NCBI RefSeq assembly: GCF_051020765.1
Contig: NC_134946.1
Coordinates: 7,553,239-7,617,238, forward strand
Source of the DNA: Lasioglossum baleicum
Taxonomy: Eukaryota > Arthropoda > Insecta > Hymenoptera > Halictidae
DNA length: 64,000 bases
Direction: 5' to 3'
A model generated the notes under the pieces. That model ran no database searches and had not been told where the DNA came from. It saw only the letters and a list, made by a program, of their open reading frames with translations. Positions 33,636-43,175 of the stretch are shown here, one piece after another (positions within the stretch are counted from its first letter, which is position 1; each line of letters begins with the position of its first letter). Made by a program: the position numbers and the translations under genes.

Positions 33636-36552
33636 ATGGCTAATTTACAGTTCAATTATTCCAATTTGCCAACTTCGGATGAAGATGCAGTTGTTTGGGC
33701 TCGCGAACACGGACTATTGCGCGTGTCAAAAAATTGCAATAGACATCGTAGACCAATGAGGTTAAGTAATAGTCCATCCTACCATAGAATCGGCCGGTTT
33801 CGATGTCCTAGTAGTCGTTCAAACTGTCGACAGTATTCGGGGACGGTTGATTCCTTCTTTGAACATATTCGTTTGCCTTTATATAAGGCGATAAGGTAAG
33901 TTTTATACTCATTCACACATTTATAGGATTTAATAGATTGTTAATTTTTTAAGATTGATATACTGCTTCACGCAGAACCTATCTTACGCTGATACCGCGG
34001 ACGTATTGGGCGGTGATTGTTACACAGTTTTGGCACCAAGGACCATTTCAGCCTGGTTCCACTATTGTCGAGAGATGACAGTCAATCTTCTTCCCAAGAT
34101 ACAATCGGGTAAGCCGAAATTAGGGGGGATTTCGGCATCAGGAGAACCGACTGTAGTTCAGGTATAGAATATTGTATTGATTCGTGTTAAGGGGATAGAC
34201 TCGTATCCAGGATTGCAAGGGTACAAGATGCGCCTTCTCATTTCTCGATAATGCAAAGATGGGATTTTTCAGTATCGTCAAAAGTCCTATTTGTTCACAT
34301 TTACGAAGCATAATTTGCATTATTTGGCAGCATGTAGCTGTCGCAGCTTTATTCTTCCGAATAATGCAAATTACGCTGCCGAATAGCAGGGCGATTGCAG
34401 CCTAGACTGATCTTTTATTTAGCATTTTTGGTTATATACTGAAAAACCCCATCTTTGCATTGCATTGATTCCATGACACACCCGGTGCGTCACCGGCAAC
34501 TTTCGCGAGGCGCGTCGTCTTCGAGAGTCGACGAAGAAGAAGTGGTGCGCCACCCTTCAACTTCGTCGCAGAACCTCCTGTCCTGCATCCTGTACCTCCG
34601 CTGGTGAGAACCGTGTTCCACCTCGAAACACCCGGTGCGTCACCGGCAACTTTCGCGAGACGCGTCGTCTCCGAGAGTCGACGAACAAGAAGTGGTGCGT
34701 CACCCTTCAACTTCGTCGAGGAACCTCCAGTCCTATACCCTGTACCTCCGCTGGTGAGAACCGTGTTCCACCTCGAAACACCCGGTGCGTCACTGGGAAC
34801 TTCGTAGGACGAGTCGTCTACGAAGGCGGCTGGACAAGAAGTGGTGCGTCACCCTTCGACTCCACCGAAGACTCCCCTGTCCTGCATCCTGCATCTCCGC
34901 TGGTGAGAACCGTGTTCCACCTCGAAAACACCCGGTGTGTCACCGGTAAATTCCGCGAGGCGAGTCGCCCACGGAATCGGCTGAAGAAGAAGTGGTGCGT
35001 CACCCTTCGACGTCGCCTAAGAACCGCCTAGAAAGTCGTAAAGCACGGTGCGTCACCCTGCACCCTCGTGAGGCGAGTCGTCCACGAGGTCGGTTGAGCA
35101 AGATGAGGTGCGTCACCTTTTTCGAACTCGCCGAAGGACTGTCCGGAGGAACTTTGATGAACGGTGCGTCACCGACATCAAGGGTCCACGAAAACCCGGC
35201 CTAGGTAGGGAGATCACGGCGATAGCCGTAATCAAATTCTACTCCTGTCTATCTCGAACCCGTCCTCCACCGTCTACAGGTCCAGGTAGCACTACCGCGG
35301 TGGTCGATCGTTCTATATCACGGGCACCGTATCACCGAAACCGCGCACCGCGTCCTGAAGCACCGTATCCGACGCGTCGTAAAGGCAGCGAGCACTGTTA
35401 TGTTTCAAATCACTTGTCTCGTCAATTATTGAACCCCGCACCCTGGATCGGCGAGCTAATCAGCACCGAGGAGCACCGCCGCGAGGAAGCCGAACACCGA
35501 CAAACCGGACTCGTTACAACAGAAAACAACATTCAAGCTTCAAATATTTAATGAAACCGATTTTAGCAGAAATTATGACAGCGTACATGGCTAATGCATT
35601 TGCCAAACTATCTGCATTTACTTGATCTAAATTTGTTGTTGGTTCATCTAACGCAAGAATTCCGCAATATTTACAAAAAGCCTCTGCTAAAGCGTGTCTT
35701 ATAATTATGGATGCTGGAACCTGGAATGGAGTATTCTGTAATTAAACAAATTTACTATTTTTAACAACTATGTTTCTCTATGAAAGGAAACGTCACTCTT
35801 TGTTCAGCACTTTGACTATTGAAAACCTCATCTTTGCATTATCGTGAAATGAGAAGGCGCATCCCGTATGGTATTTACAACTTTCTTTTCATATTATTTC
35901 ACAGATTGACGAAATCCAATTTGGGGAACGAAAACACAAACGTGGCCTTAATGTCGGTGGCTATTGGCTCTTGGGGATGGTCGACGTTGAGAAAGACGAC
36001 TGTCGGGTGGCAATAGTGGAAAGCCTTACAGCCGATAATTTAGTGGACCTTATTATAGAGAATGTAGAGATTGGCAGCGAGATACATACAAACTGCTTTC
36101 GCAGTTATGCAGGTCTGACTGAGGCAGGCTACATCCACACAAGGGTGAACCGTAATTTTGAGTTTATTGGTAATTAATAATACCGCTAATATGAAACTAC
36201 CCTTATTTATTTGAGCGACTCTTCATTCTTATACTTAGGCTTTGTTTGCATTGATTCGAGTTAGATTTGGGTGAGGTCTGAGTTCTGTTTTAAATGATTT
36301 GAAATCGGTGGGTAATGTAGAAATGAATTAAATCGAAATTTAATTACAGCATGTGACGGCGAGCACGCTCAAAAAATTGACTCTAAATGGCGTCCCGTGA
36401 AAGATTGGATGCGAGGTAGAGTTCGCTTCCATGAAGATAATTTTGCCGATCGAATATGTGAATATTTGTGGCGGCAACATTGCCACCAGAACAAAATAGA
36501 TCCAATGGCATCTCTCATAGAAACGATCCGAATACACTATGTTTTTAAGTAA
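33636..36552 (+). CDS. Merlin/IS1016-type transposase-derived gene, four or five exons, catalytic residues altered
   Basis: Exons 33636-33895, 33954-34161, 35905-36169 and 36350-36552 join in frame to about 311 residues without interruption. An N-terminal Cys-containing region (NCNRHRRPMRL ... RFRCPSSRSNC) resembles the zinc-ribbon of IS1595/ISXO2-Merlin proteins. It is followed by SFFEHIRLPLYKAIRLIYCF. The DDE core begins VVQIDEIQFGERKHKRG and GYWLLGMVD. The first catalytic Asp is present. The second motif reads EIHTNCFRSYAGL, with Asn where the family has Asp. The third reads EHAQKIDSKWRPVKDW, with Asp where the family has Glu. The intact spliced frame with a D-N-D triad suggests a domesticated, probably non-transposing protein, likely a nuclear DNA-binding factor by inference. 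No terminal repeats are seen around the gene. An alternative end uses donor 36548/36549 and exon 36649-36709. Confidence 0.8.
34250..34462. mobile_element. MITE family E copy
   Basis: The ends are AATGCAAAGATGGGATTTTT and CTGAAAAACCCCATCTTTGC followed by ATT. The interior contains an imperfect hairpin around CATGTAGCTGTCGCAGC and TTCCGAATAATGCAAATTAC. A second, partly different copy ends the window (63721-64000). Confidence 0.8.
34474..35190. repeat. 150-bp GC-rich tandem repeat
   Basis: ACACCCGGTGCGTCACCGG recurs at 34478, 34628, 34778 and 34928, an exact 150-bp period, with linked CTGGTGAGAACCGTGTTCCA in each unit. Beyond about 35010 the units decay to 'ggtgcgtcacc' repeats up to 35190. 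Because 150 is a multiple of three, open frames repeat every 50 codons on both strands. There is no sign that they are genes. GC content is far above that of the surrounding intron. Confidence 0.85.
35580..35720 (-). pseudogene. Rad50 exon fragment (Walker B / D-loop region)
   Basis: On the minus strand 47 codons read without interruption as the C-terminal ATPase segment of the DNA-repair protein Rad50: IIIRHALAEAFCKYCG, then ILALDEPTTNLDQ with the Walker B aspartate-glutamate and D-loop, then SLANAL. The upstream sequence CATTCCAG just before the first codon looks like a retained splice acceptor. This implies a genomic exon was copied, not an mRNA. No other Rad50 exon is in the window, so this is a captured fragment, not the gene. 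Confidence 0.8.
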
Positions 36553-36648
36553 GGTAAGCTGAAATATGAGATAGTCCACTTATGTGGACTAATCAAATTT
36601 TAAATAGAATTTTATATCAAACACGTTAAAATTGCTTAATTTTTATAG

Positions 36649-36709
36649 ACGTCCACCTCCAGTCTGCGAAGCGGTACGTTCCCTTGCAATGAAACTTATT
36701 TTTCAGTAA
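36649..36709 (+). CDS. Possible alternative last exon of the Merlin-derived gene
   Basis: If the donor inside TTTTTAA|GTAAGG at 36548/36549 is used, it removes the stop codon of the fourth exon. Splicing to the acceptor TTTTTATAG at 36648 then adds about 20 codons (beginning RPPPVCEAV) and ends at TAA 36707-36709. Phase agrees. Both ends are possible and RNA evidence is needed to choose. Confidence 0.35.
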
Positions 36710-38588
36710 GGTAAGGTATATCTAACCCTGTTACTAGGGATGGGATCAAGTTCAATACCTACTCATGAATCCGAGTCAATTTCGATTACTGTAAAGTCGC
36801 GATTTATTTGCCATCGCCGGTTACGAGCAGGGAAAGCGATCGTATAGAGATACTATTTTTTATGACTGCGCCGACTGCGCTGAAAGTACAAAGAATGCCG
36901 AACGTAGAAAAGGACACGTAAACACGGATAGCGCTGTCCTTCCTTGCGCCTGAAACTTTAATCGTCAATTAAACCACTAAATATGTACAGTTGAAATTAT
37001 ATCGTGTTTAGTGTGATTTGAATCAGAAAAATGCCACAAAAAATTTGCTGAAAGTCCCATAAAAAAATAATGAAAAATAAAGAAGTTTTGTAATTGGAAT
37101 AGTAGTGGTTCACACCGATATACCCGACCCAAGATCAGATTCCGCGGCATATTCACACTGTGCTCGGGGACCGAGGCTGCTCGAGCTTCGTGGCCCCTGC
37201 GGCGTTGCCCCTCAGTGGAATGTGTAGGCAAGGGAGAGAAATCGCGACTTTATTGTACTACTTAAAAGCAATAATGTTTCAATGATTCTATTTGAAAAGT
37301 ATTCCATTTCATACAAACTGATATCGAACCTCGGAATGAGCACTTACAAGTTTCGGAAAGATACTTACAAGTATTTACCTACTTCGATGTTGAAAGGAAT
37401 CGAATCTTTTTTTTCACAAGTAGCACTCGAATCTTGGAAAACAGAACTGCATAATGGGTTTTAAGCACTTTATTTATTAAAATCAATCACAGAAATATCT
37501 GTCAGGTAGTGATAATACTAACAAAAATAATAATACTTCCGGAGGCCGACCCGGCACGGGTTTGGCGATCAGTCTTGTTCTATCGATGGCTTAGTCGGAG
37601 CTAGCGAAACGGTCGTGGACCTTACAAACTACGTAACTGCGCGCTTATACTCTACCTTATACACTAGATCGCGTTTCTTACACGCTGCCTTACGTGCTAC
37701 TTATATGTATACTAACTTACAACTAATTTACGTGCTAGAGCCCCCAGCGTGGAGGTGGGGTCGCGGCTGCTTGGCCGGTATCGTGACCGGATCGCGGATC
37801 CTGCAGCGGCGAAGGTGTCCGTCGGCGTCACAGTGGAACACCCACCGCTCCTCGCCGATGGACGCTCTAAACACTCTCGTCGCCATGAACCGCGGGGGTA
37901 CCTCCACGCTGCGGCCGGTGGGTAACTGGTACCACACCGTGGCGCAGGGAGTATGTCTGCCGGTGTACCGGATCCTCTGGTGTAACAGTCCAGCGGTGCT
38001 CTGCGCGAAAGCGATAACCGCTCCAGATCCTGCCAGATGAGGACCGGCAGGTCCACTAGCCGCCAAGTAGCGATTCGCGGGTCCCTCGGTGTGGTGGCAT
38101 CCACCAACAGCTCATTTGGTTGCCCTCGGTCGGTGTGACGACGGTGCACAGTGGTCCCATTTGGCCAAAAAGCGGAAAAGAATCTGTAAAAACCAAACTA
38201 TTCAACAAATCTGTTTGAAAATTTGTGGAAAGCATGCGACAGGTACAACGGTTATGTGGTAAGAAAGTAAATATTTATTTATTTTTTTATTTAAATTTAT
38301 TTACTTGGGCCCGTAATGAAAACTCAAAATATGCGTTTTGTAGATCTATGCTGCTTAAACATGTGCTGAATATTTCATCGAAATCAGTTGACGGTGAAAA
38401 GAAAGACACGCATCGAAATATGTACGAATCTGTGGATTTTGAGCAGGAACTGGCCACGAGCTGTGCATACCAATGATGCCAGATGAGGGGAGTCATTCTG
38501 GCTTCACTGGTGCATACCAAGATTTTCACCACTTTTAACCGCTTATACCTTGTGTGTATGTTAATCGATTTCTATAGAAAAATCTATG
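36710..38588. other. Intergenic; GC-rich old-element sequence at 37540-38150
   Basis: 36710-37500 is AT-rich with no recognised gene. 37540-38150 is GC-rich and holds overlapping open frames of 112-145 codons on the minus strand and 141 on the plus strand that I cannot assign to a family. Its composition resembles the neighbouring retrotransposon, so it may be unrelated old element sequence. 38160-38588 shows nothing recognisable. Confidence 0.45.
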
Positions 38589-41500
38589 TACCTAAGTCTT
38601 GTTCCGTTGGCAGCTGGCGCAGCTGCGGACGTAGCGGGCGGTTTCCCGGAACATGCCGGGCCAGTAGAATCGCCAAGCGAGACGGACGATCATTTTATCA
38701 ATTCCCACATGTCCAGCGGTGGGATCGTCGTGGTATTGACGAAGAAGTGCTTCTCGTTCCCCGATGGGTACGCAAATCTTCCAGGCGTCGCCGGACTCGG
38801 GCTCGTTGCAATCGACCTGGCGCAGTATATGCCTGTGCAGCTTTCCCTCACGAAGCTGGAAGTCAGGAACGGACACTGGGTCTACTCGGACGGTTTCGAC
38901 TTTCTTCTCGTACCAGGGGTCGGCGCGCTGTTTCGATTGGAGCAGGCTTACGCCTGGTTCTGGTTTGGTTCTGCTCAGCGTGTCCGCTACCTGGTTCATA
39001 TTTCTGGGACGGTGATTTACGTTGAAGTTGTACTGCTGCAGTTCGAGGGCCCATTCTGCGAGCCGGCCGGTCGGGTTATCGATCTGCTGTAGCCAACGGA
39101 GCGCCTGGTGGTCGGTGATTACGATGAAACGGTAACCTTGAATGTATGGTTTCATTTTACGGATCCCCCATACCACGGCGAGGCATTCCTTCTCCGTCGC
39201 GCTGTAGCATCGTTCCGTCACGCTCAGTGTATAACTGGCGTAGGCGATGACTAGCTCGTTGCCGTCTGAGACTTGCGTCAGCACGATTCCTAAGTCGTGG
39301 TCGCTGGCATCTGTCTGGAGCGTGAACGGCTTTTCGAAATCCGGGCAGCCCAGTATCGGCGCGGCGACCAGCTCTTCCTTCACGGTTTGGAAGGCAGCTT
39401 CCTCGGCCTCGGCCCACTTCCATTTGGCGTCCTTCCGGGCGAGCTGTGTCAGTGGCTCCATCGATTCGACGAAGTTCGGAACGAACCGCCGGTACCATGA
39501 CGACATGCCAAGGAATTGCCGTATTTCCCGGATCGTCTTTGGAGCGGTGATCTTGGCGATCACGCTGGTCTTTTCCGGATCAGTCCGGACTCCTTGCTGG
39601 TCGACGATGTGGCCGAGATAGCGGAGGCTGTCAATGCAAAACTGGCACTTTCCCGGGTTCAGTTTGAGGCCGGCGGTGCGGAGGCGTTGGAAAACTTTTT
39701 GTAAATGCTGCAGGTGGTCGCGGAAGGTCTCGCTGACGATGACGATGTCACCGAGATACGCAAAGGCGTGCGACTCGAACTCGGGGCCGATGATCTGTTC
39801 GAGTAGTCGTTGAAAGGTTGCGGGAGCGGACTGCAGTCCGAACGGCATGACCGTAAAATGAAACAACCCCTTCCCAGGCACTGTGAAGGCGGTGAACGGC
39901 CGGCTGGCGGTCTCGAGCGGTATTTGCCAGTATCTGTTTTTGAGAACCAATGTCGTCAGGAACCTTGCTCCTCGTAATTTGTCGAGGGTGTCCTTAACGT
40001 GCGGTATGGGACAGGCATCCTTTTCCGAGCGTTCGTTCAATTTTCGGAAATCCACGCAGAATCGGGGTCGTCCGTCTTTCTTCTCGACGACAACAACGGG
40101 CGAGCTCCATGAGCTGTTGGAAGGCTCGATAACTCCGTCCTGCAGCATTTTCCCGACTTCGGCGTCGATGATCGCCTGCATTTCCGGATCCGGAGAGTGG
40201 TAATGCTGCTTTATTGACGTCTCATCGGTCAGTTTGATCCGGTGCTGTACTAGCGAAGTACGGCCTGGTACGGTCTCAAAGAGTTTCATTTCGGTGTCGA
40301 GAAATTGTTCCAGCTGGATTCCGTCGGCTTCCTGCGGCGTACGGAGGCCCACCTGATGACGCGGTTCGGCGAGGCAGTCGCTGGACCAGGAAGCGATGTC
40401 GGGAGGCGGTTTTATCGGGATCTGGAGGGCGGCGATCGCCTGAATCCCCAGTAACACCGGCGGACCCATCTTCGGTAAGATGGTGAACTCTTCCTCCCAG
40501 TCATAGCCCATGACGCTGAATGGGATCCGGATGACGCCACTCGGGTGCGTGTCCGATCCGTCTGCGAGGCCGACGAGGCCGACGCGATCGGCGAGGTCGG
40601 TTGTCGTTGCAGGACGGATGCCCTGTTCGTGGGCCCACTCTTGGACTTCCCCATTTATGCAAGACAGTTGCGCTCCGGTGTCAAGCAGCGCGTCGATGTT
40701 CCGATCGAGTATCCGGATCGGCAGTAGCGGGCGGGGTGTGTACCTTATTGCGGGGAGCGGGGGTCGCCAATCTGCGGCGGGTCCCGCGCGTCGTTTCCCA
40801 GCGGGTGACACTCGCTGGTGAGCACGCCGTCGCGACCGCCTCTCGTGCAGAACCGGCGATAAACGTCCCGGCACTCGAATCGGTGGTACCCCCGTTACTT
40901 GCACCGCTAACAGTCGGTTTCGGGGCTGTACTGGTCGGTCGTTCCCTCGTGCGGCTCCGGTTCGTCGGTGCGGCGGCATCTTGTTACCGAATAGCTCGCC
41001 GATATGGGGTTCGATCGACAGCGAGGAGATCGGTCGGTGCTCACGGTGGTCGGCAGGTTTCGGAGGCGGAGTTCCGCGATGAGCCGAACCTTGGTGAGCT
41101 AAAGTGCGGTCCTCTTCATTCCCGGCGTACCGTTTGAATGTCGCGCGCACTTGCGCGTAGTGTCGCGGTTGGTCACTAGATGGCGCGCACGGTACTAGAA
41201 CGCCGCACAACGAGGCGTTCGTTCAGTAACCTCAAAATTTCGAAGCACTACGTGGTCGCTATTCCGACGCGGTTGTTTCGCACAAGGTCCCTGTTCGGGC
41301 ACCAAGTAACGATTCCGGTTCGTCGATATCTCCTTGCCGAACAGGTCACAGGAACGGGCGTGGTGCGCGGGTATAGAAATAACGACACATGCGGAGTTGT
41401 ATTGGTGCTCGCTATTCGCGGTTTCGCGGTGGCGGTGCGCTTCGGAAACGGCGCGCGGAGACGGTGTTACGCCGGTGCGTAAATACACGTGGACGCGTGC

Positions 41501-41912
41501 TCGTCCGCGACGACGAGATTCACGGTGGCGGAAAGTGTTCCCGGGACGCGGTCCCGAGAGGTTGCCGAGCGCGGCCCGGACTTTCAGAGGAAGGCGCGGC
41601 CTTCTCTGCTTCGGTGGAACGCGGTTCCACCGGTGGGAAACAGAATGCCGTACGACGAAGAGGGGCCCGCGCGGCGGGCTAGCTCGTCGTCGAGAGCGTG
41701 GGAAAATCGGCTAGTTTGGATGTAATGGAAGTGATACAGCCCAGACAGGAAAAGAGGAAAGGAGATCCTGGGAGGCAGCCCAGGCAGGAATAGGCGCCCG
41801 TGCCGTGTTTGCAGCGGGCTTTATAGCACTCGATTGGTGACGAGGGGCGGTAGTGCGGCAAGGTGTTTACCGGAAGTTCCGGTGACGTCGCGTATCCGTT
41901 TCGGGATAACAT
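38589..41912 (-). mobile_element. Defective Gypsy/Ty3-type LTR retrotransposon
   Basis: Read on the minus strand, a GC-rich LTR-like stretch (about 41305-41912) is followed by TGGTGCCCGAACAGGGAC (41287-41304). This is a primer-binding site of the tRNA-Lys-like kind. An 872-codon pol frame follows. Only about 600 nt separate the primer site from the protease motif, so gag is largely deleted. The element stops in the integrase zinc-binding domain at 38592, with no second LTR found. It has no env-like frame. It is a truncated, immobile insertion. Confidence 0.8.
38592..41210 (-). CDS. Retrotransposon pol polyprotein (protease, reverse transcriptase, RNase H, partial integrase)
   Basis: The frame is open for 872 codons. 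Domains in order are an aspartic protease (ALLDTGAQLSCI, about residue 178); reverse transcriptase (SSPVVVVEKKDGRPRFCVDF, FTVMPFGLQSAPATFQ); RNase H (FTLQTDASDHDLG); and the start of the integrase zinc domain (HVGIDKMIVRL ... YWPGM ... CASCQRNKT), where it stops. The RT catalytic box reads YLGDI, so the first of the two essential aspartates is Gly (codon at 39750-39752). The first 150 residues do not resemble a normal gag end; decayed zinc-knuckle-like Cys spacing is visible in another frame around 40800-40890. The protein is therefore unlikely to support transposition. Confidence 0.85.
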   Translation of the reverse strand: MCGVLVPCAPSSDQPRHYAQVRATFKRYAGNEEDRTLAHQGSAHRGTPPPKPADHREHRPISSLSIEPHIGELFGNKMPPHRRTGAARGNDRPVQPRNRLLAVQVTGVPPIRVPGRLSPVLHERRSRRRAHQRVSPAGKRRAGPAADWRPPLPAIRYTPRPLLPIRILDRNIDALLDTGAQLSCINGEVQEWAHEQGIRPATTTDLADRVGLVGLADGSDTHPSGVIRIPFSVMGYDWEEEFTILPKMGPPVLLGIQAIAALQIPIKPPPDIASWSSDCLAEPRHQVGLRTPQEADGIQLEQFLDTEMKLFETVPGRTSLVQHRIKLTDETSIKQHYHSPDPEMQAIIDAEVGKMLQDGVIEPSNSSWSSPVVVVEKKDGRPRFCVDFRKLNERSEKDACPIPHVKDTLDKLRGARFLTTLVLKNRYWQIPLETASRPFTAFTVPGKGLFHFTVMPFGLQSAPATFQRLLEQIIGPEFESHAFAYLGDIVIVSETFRDHLQHLQKVFQRLRTAGLKLNPGKCQFCIDSLRYLGHIVDQQGVRTDPEKTSVIAKITAPKTIREIRQFLGMSSWYRRFVPNFVESMEPLTQLARKDAKWKWAEAEEAAFQTVKEELVAAPILGCPDFEKPFTLQTDASDHDLGIVLTQVSDGNELVIAYASYTLSVTERCYSATEKECLAVVWGIRKMKPYIQGYRFIVITDHQALRWLQQIDNPTGRLAEWALELQQYNFNVNHRPRNMNQVADTLSRTKPEPGVSLLQSKQRADPWYEKKVETVRVDPVSVPDFQLREGKLHRHILRQVDCNEPESGDAWKICVPIGEREALLRQYHDDPTAGHVGIDKMIVRLAWRFYWPGMFRETARYVRSCASCQRNKT

Positions 41913-43175
41913 ATATATAAATATATATATATGTTAGAATAGTGAAATATATGATAATTAATTTGTTTAATACGTTTGAATTTATTAATATAATAATTCA
42001 AAATACATATATACTTGGGTCCAAATAAGAAGGTACACTAGCCGACGAATTTAATAAAACTCTATATACTGCGCATATGACTCTAACGGAACTCGTTCAT
42101 TCGCTAATCCCCCTACTCGTACTCCACCGACCACGCGATCATTGGCTGACGTGCAACAACATGCGCAGAACAAGGTACCTTTTCATTTGGACCCGAGCAT
42201 ATATTAAATATTATATTTTATATACGCGTATATGTAAAACGGCAATGTCCATATTTCTTAATTGAAAACAAATTAAATTATGTACACGCATGTATCGTAG
42301 TGGTTCCTGTAAAATCTTTTATAAGTTAATAATTTGCGTTGAATAGTACAACCCGCGTTACCATGTATCACGTTATAATTATAGTTTTCCTGTCAAAAAA
42401 TGATTTACGTAAAATCTATTATACTTACAAGCGAAATTATCGAACCCGTAAATTCAAAAAAATTATGAAACTTTGCACACAAATAGAATAAGTTATGCCT
42501 ATGCCTAATACAACCCTAAAGGAGTGAAATCAACCCTTGAAAAAATTCTAATATTTTATTTTTCGTTCAATATCTCAAGAACAACACAGGTGATATTAAA
42601 AAAATGATTATCACGATCCTTATAGTTGCAACTTTTGAAAGTTGTATGGTATTATTATTGTGTCTACTAAACTGTATAAAAAAAATTTTTTGAACATTTC
42701 TCCAAAAAAATGCACTTAAAAAGACTGCGTTATATTACTTTATAAAATAAATAACAAGAATATACATTCAAATTTTTATATAGTTATTCATTTTATAATA
42801 TATATCCAGAAAAATATAATTTGGTGAGTGTCATCCCATATCTGTATGATATACTTACAGGGTGTCTCAAAATTCCTTCAACATTATGAAATGGAAGGTT
42901 CCTGAAATCATTTGAAGCAACATTTTCCTTTACAAAAATAGCGTCCGCGACCGAAAAACACAGACCAATCAGCGCGCAACCTACATGGGAGTTTGCCAAT
43001 AAGTCTATGAGAGCCACCTTCCTTCCGGGGGACCTTTTTCCAGCCGTGAAGACTATATAGTTCATGACAGTTAATTCGTATTGAAATCACGTGGTTTTGT
43101 TTTGACGAGTCGGCCCGTACAATTAATAATAAACATTTAAGAAGCTACTATAGAGTAATTATTGTTTCATTAAAA
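41913..43175. other. Intergenic upstream of MTR3
   Basis: The stretch contains an AT dinucleotide-rich segment (41910-41935) and a family B MITE (42013-42199). A sequence starting CAGGGTGTCTCAAAATTCC (42858) extends to about 43065 and looks like the end of another DNA transposon. There is no coding signal. The MTR3 promoter should lie in the last 100-200 bp. Confidence 0.5.
42013..42199. mobile_element. MITE family B copy
   Basis: The ends CTTGGGTCCAAATAAGAAGG and CATTTGGACCCGAG are inverted. The interior GCATATGACTCTAACGGAAC and CCACGCGATCATTGGCTGAC match the copy at 24870-25043. Confidence 0.8.

Larger units (their letters stand above)
34227..35864. mobile_element. 1.64-kb inverted-repeat element carrying tandem repeats and a Rad50 exon
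   Basis: The left arm (34227-34275: GATGCGCCTTCTCATTTC, TCGATAATGCAAAGATG...) is the reverse complement of the right arm (35817-35864: ...CATCTTTGCATTATCG, GAAATGAGAAGGCGCATC). The arms are about 48 bp. Enclosed are a family E MITE (34250-34462), a 150-bp tandem array (34474-35190), GC-rich unidentified sequence (35200-35520) and a Rad50 coding fragment (35580-35720). The whole lies in intron 2 of the Merlin-derived gene, immediately before the exon that starts with the first catalytic Asp. The structure resembles gene-capturing 'Pack'-type DNA elements; that class assignment is inference. Confidence 0.65.

Noticed and set aside
34432..35003. Repetitive minus-strand frames (MKGDAPLLVRRLSETTRL-type)
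   Set aside because: They are produced by the 150-bp tandem repeat whose period is divisible by three. There is no start context and no conservation evidence.
34474..35010. CRISPR-like repeat-spacer array
   Set aside because: The repeated unit is a continuous 150-bp tandem repeat with no unique spacers, in a eukaryotic intron.
35580..35720. A functional Rad50 gene
   Set aside because: Only one exon-sized fragment of 47 codons is present, flanked by element sequence, with no other Rad50 motifs (Walker A, zinc hook, signature) in the window.
38483..41137. Several plus-strand frames of 80-180 codons
   Set aside because: They are antisense shadows of the GC-rich retrotransposon pol frame.
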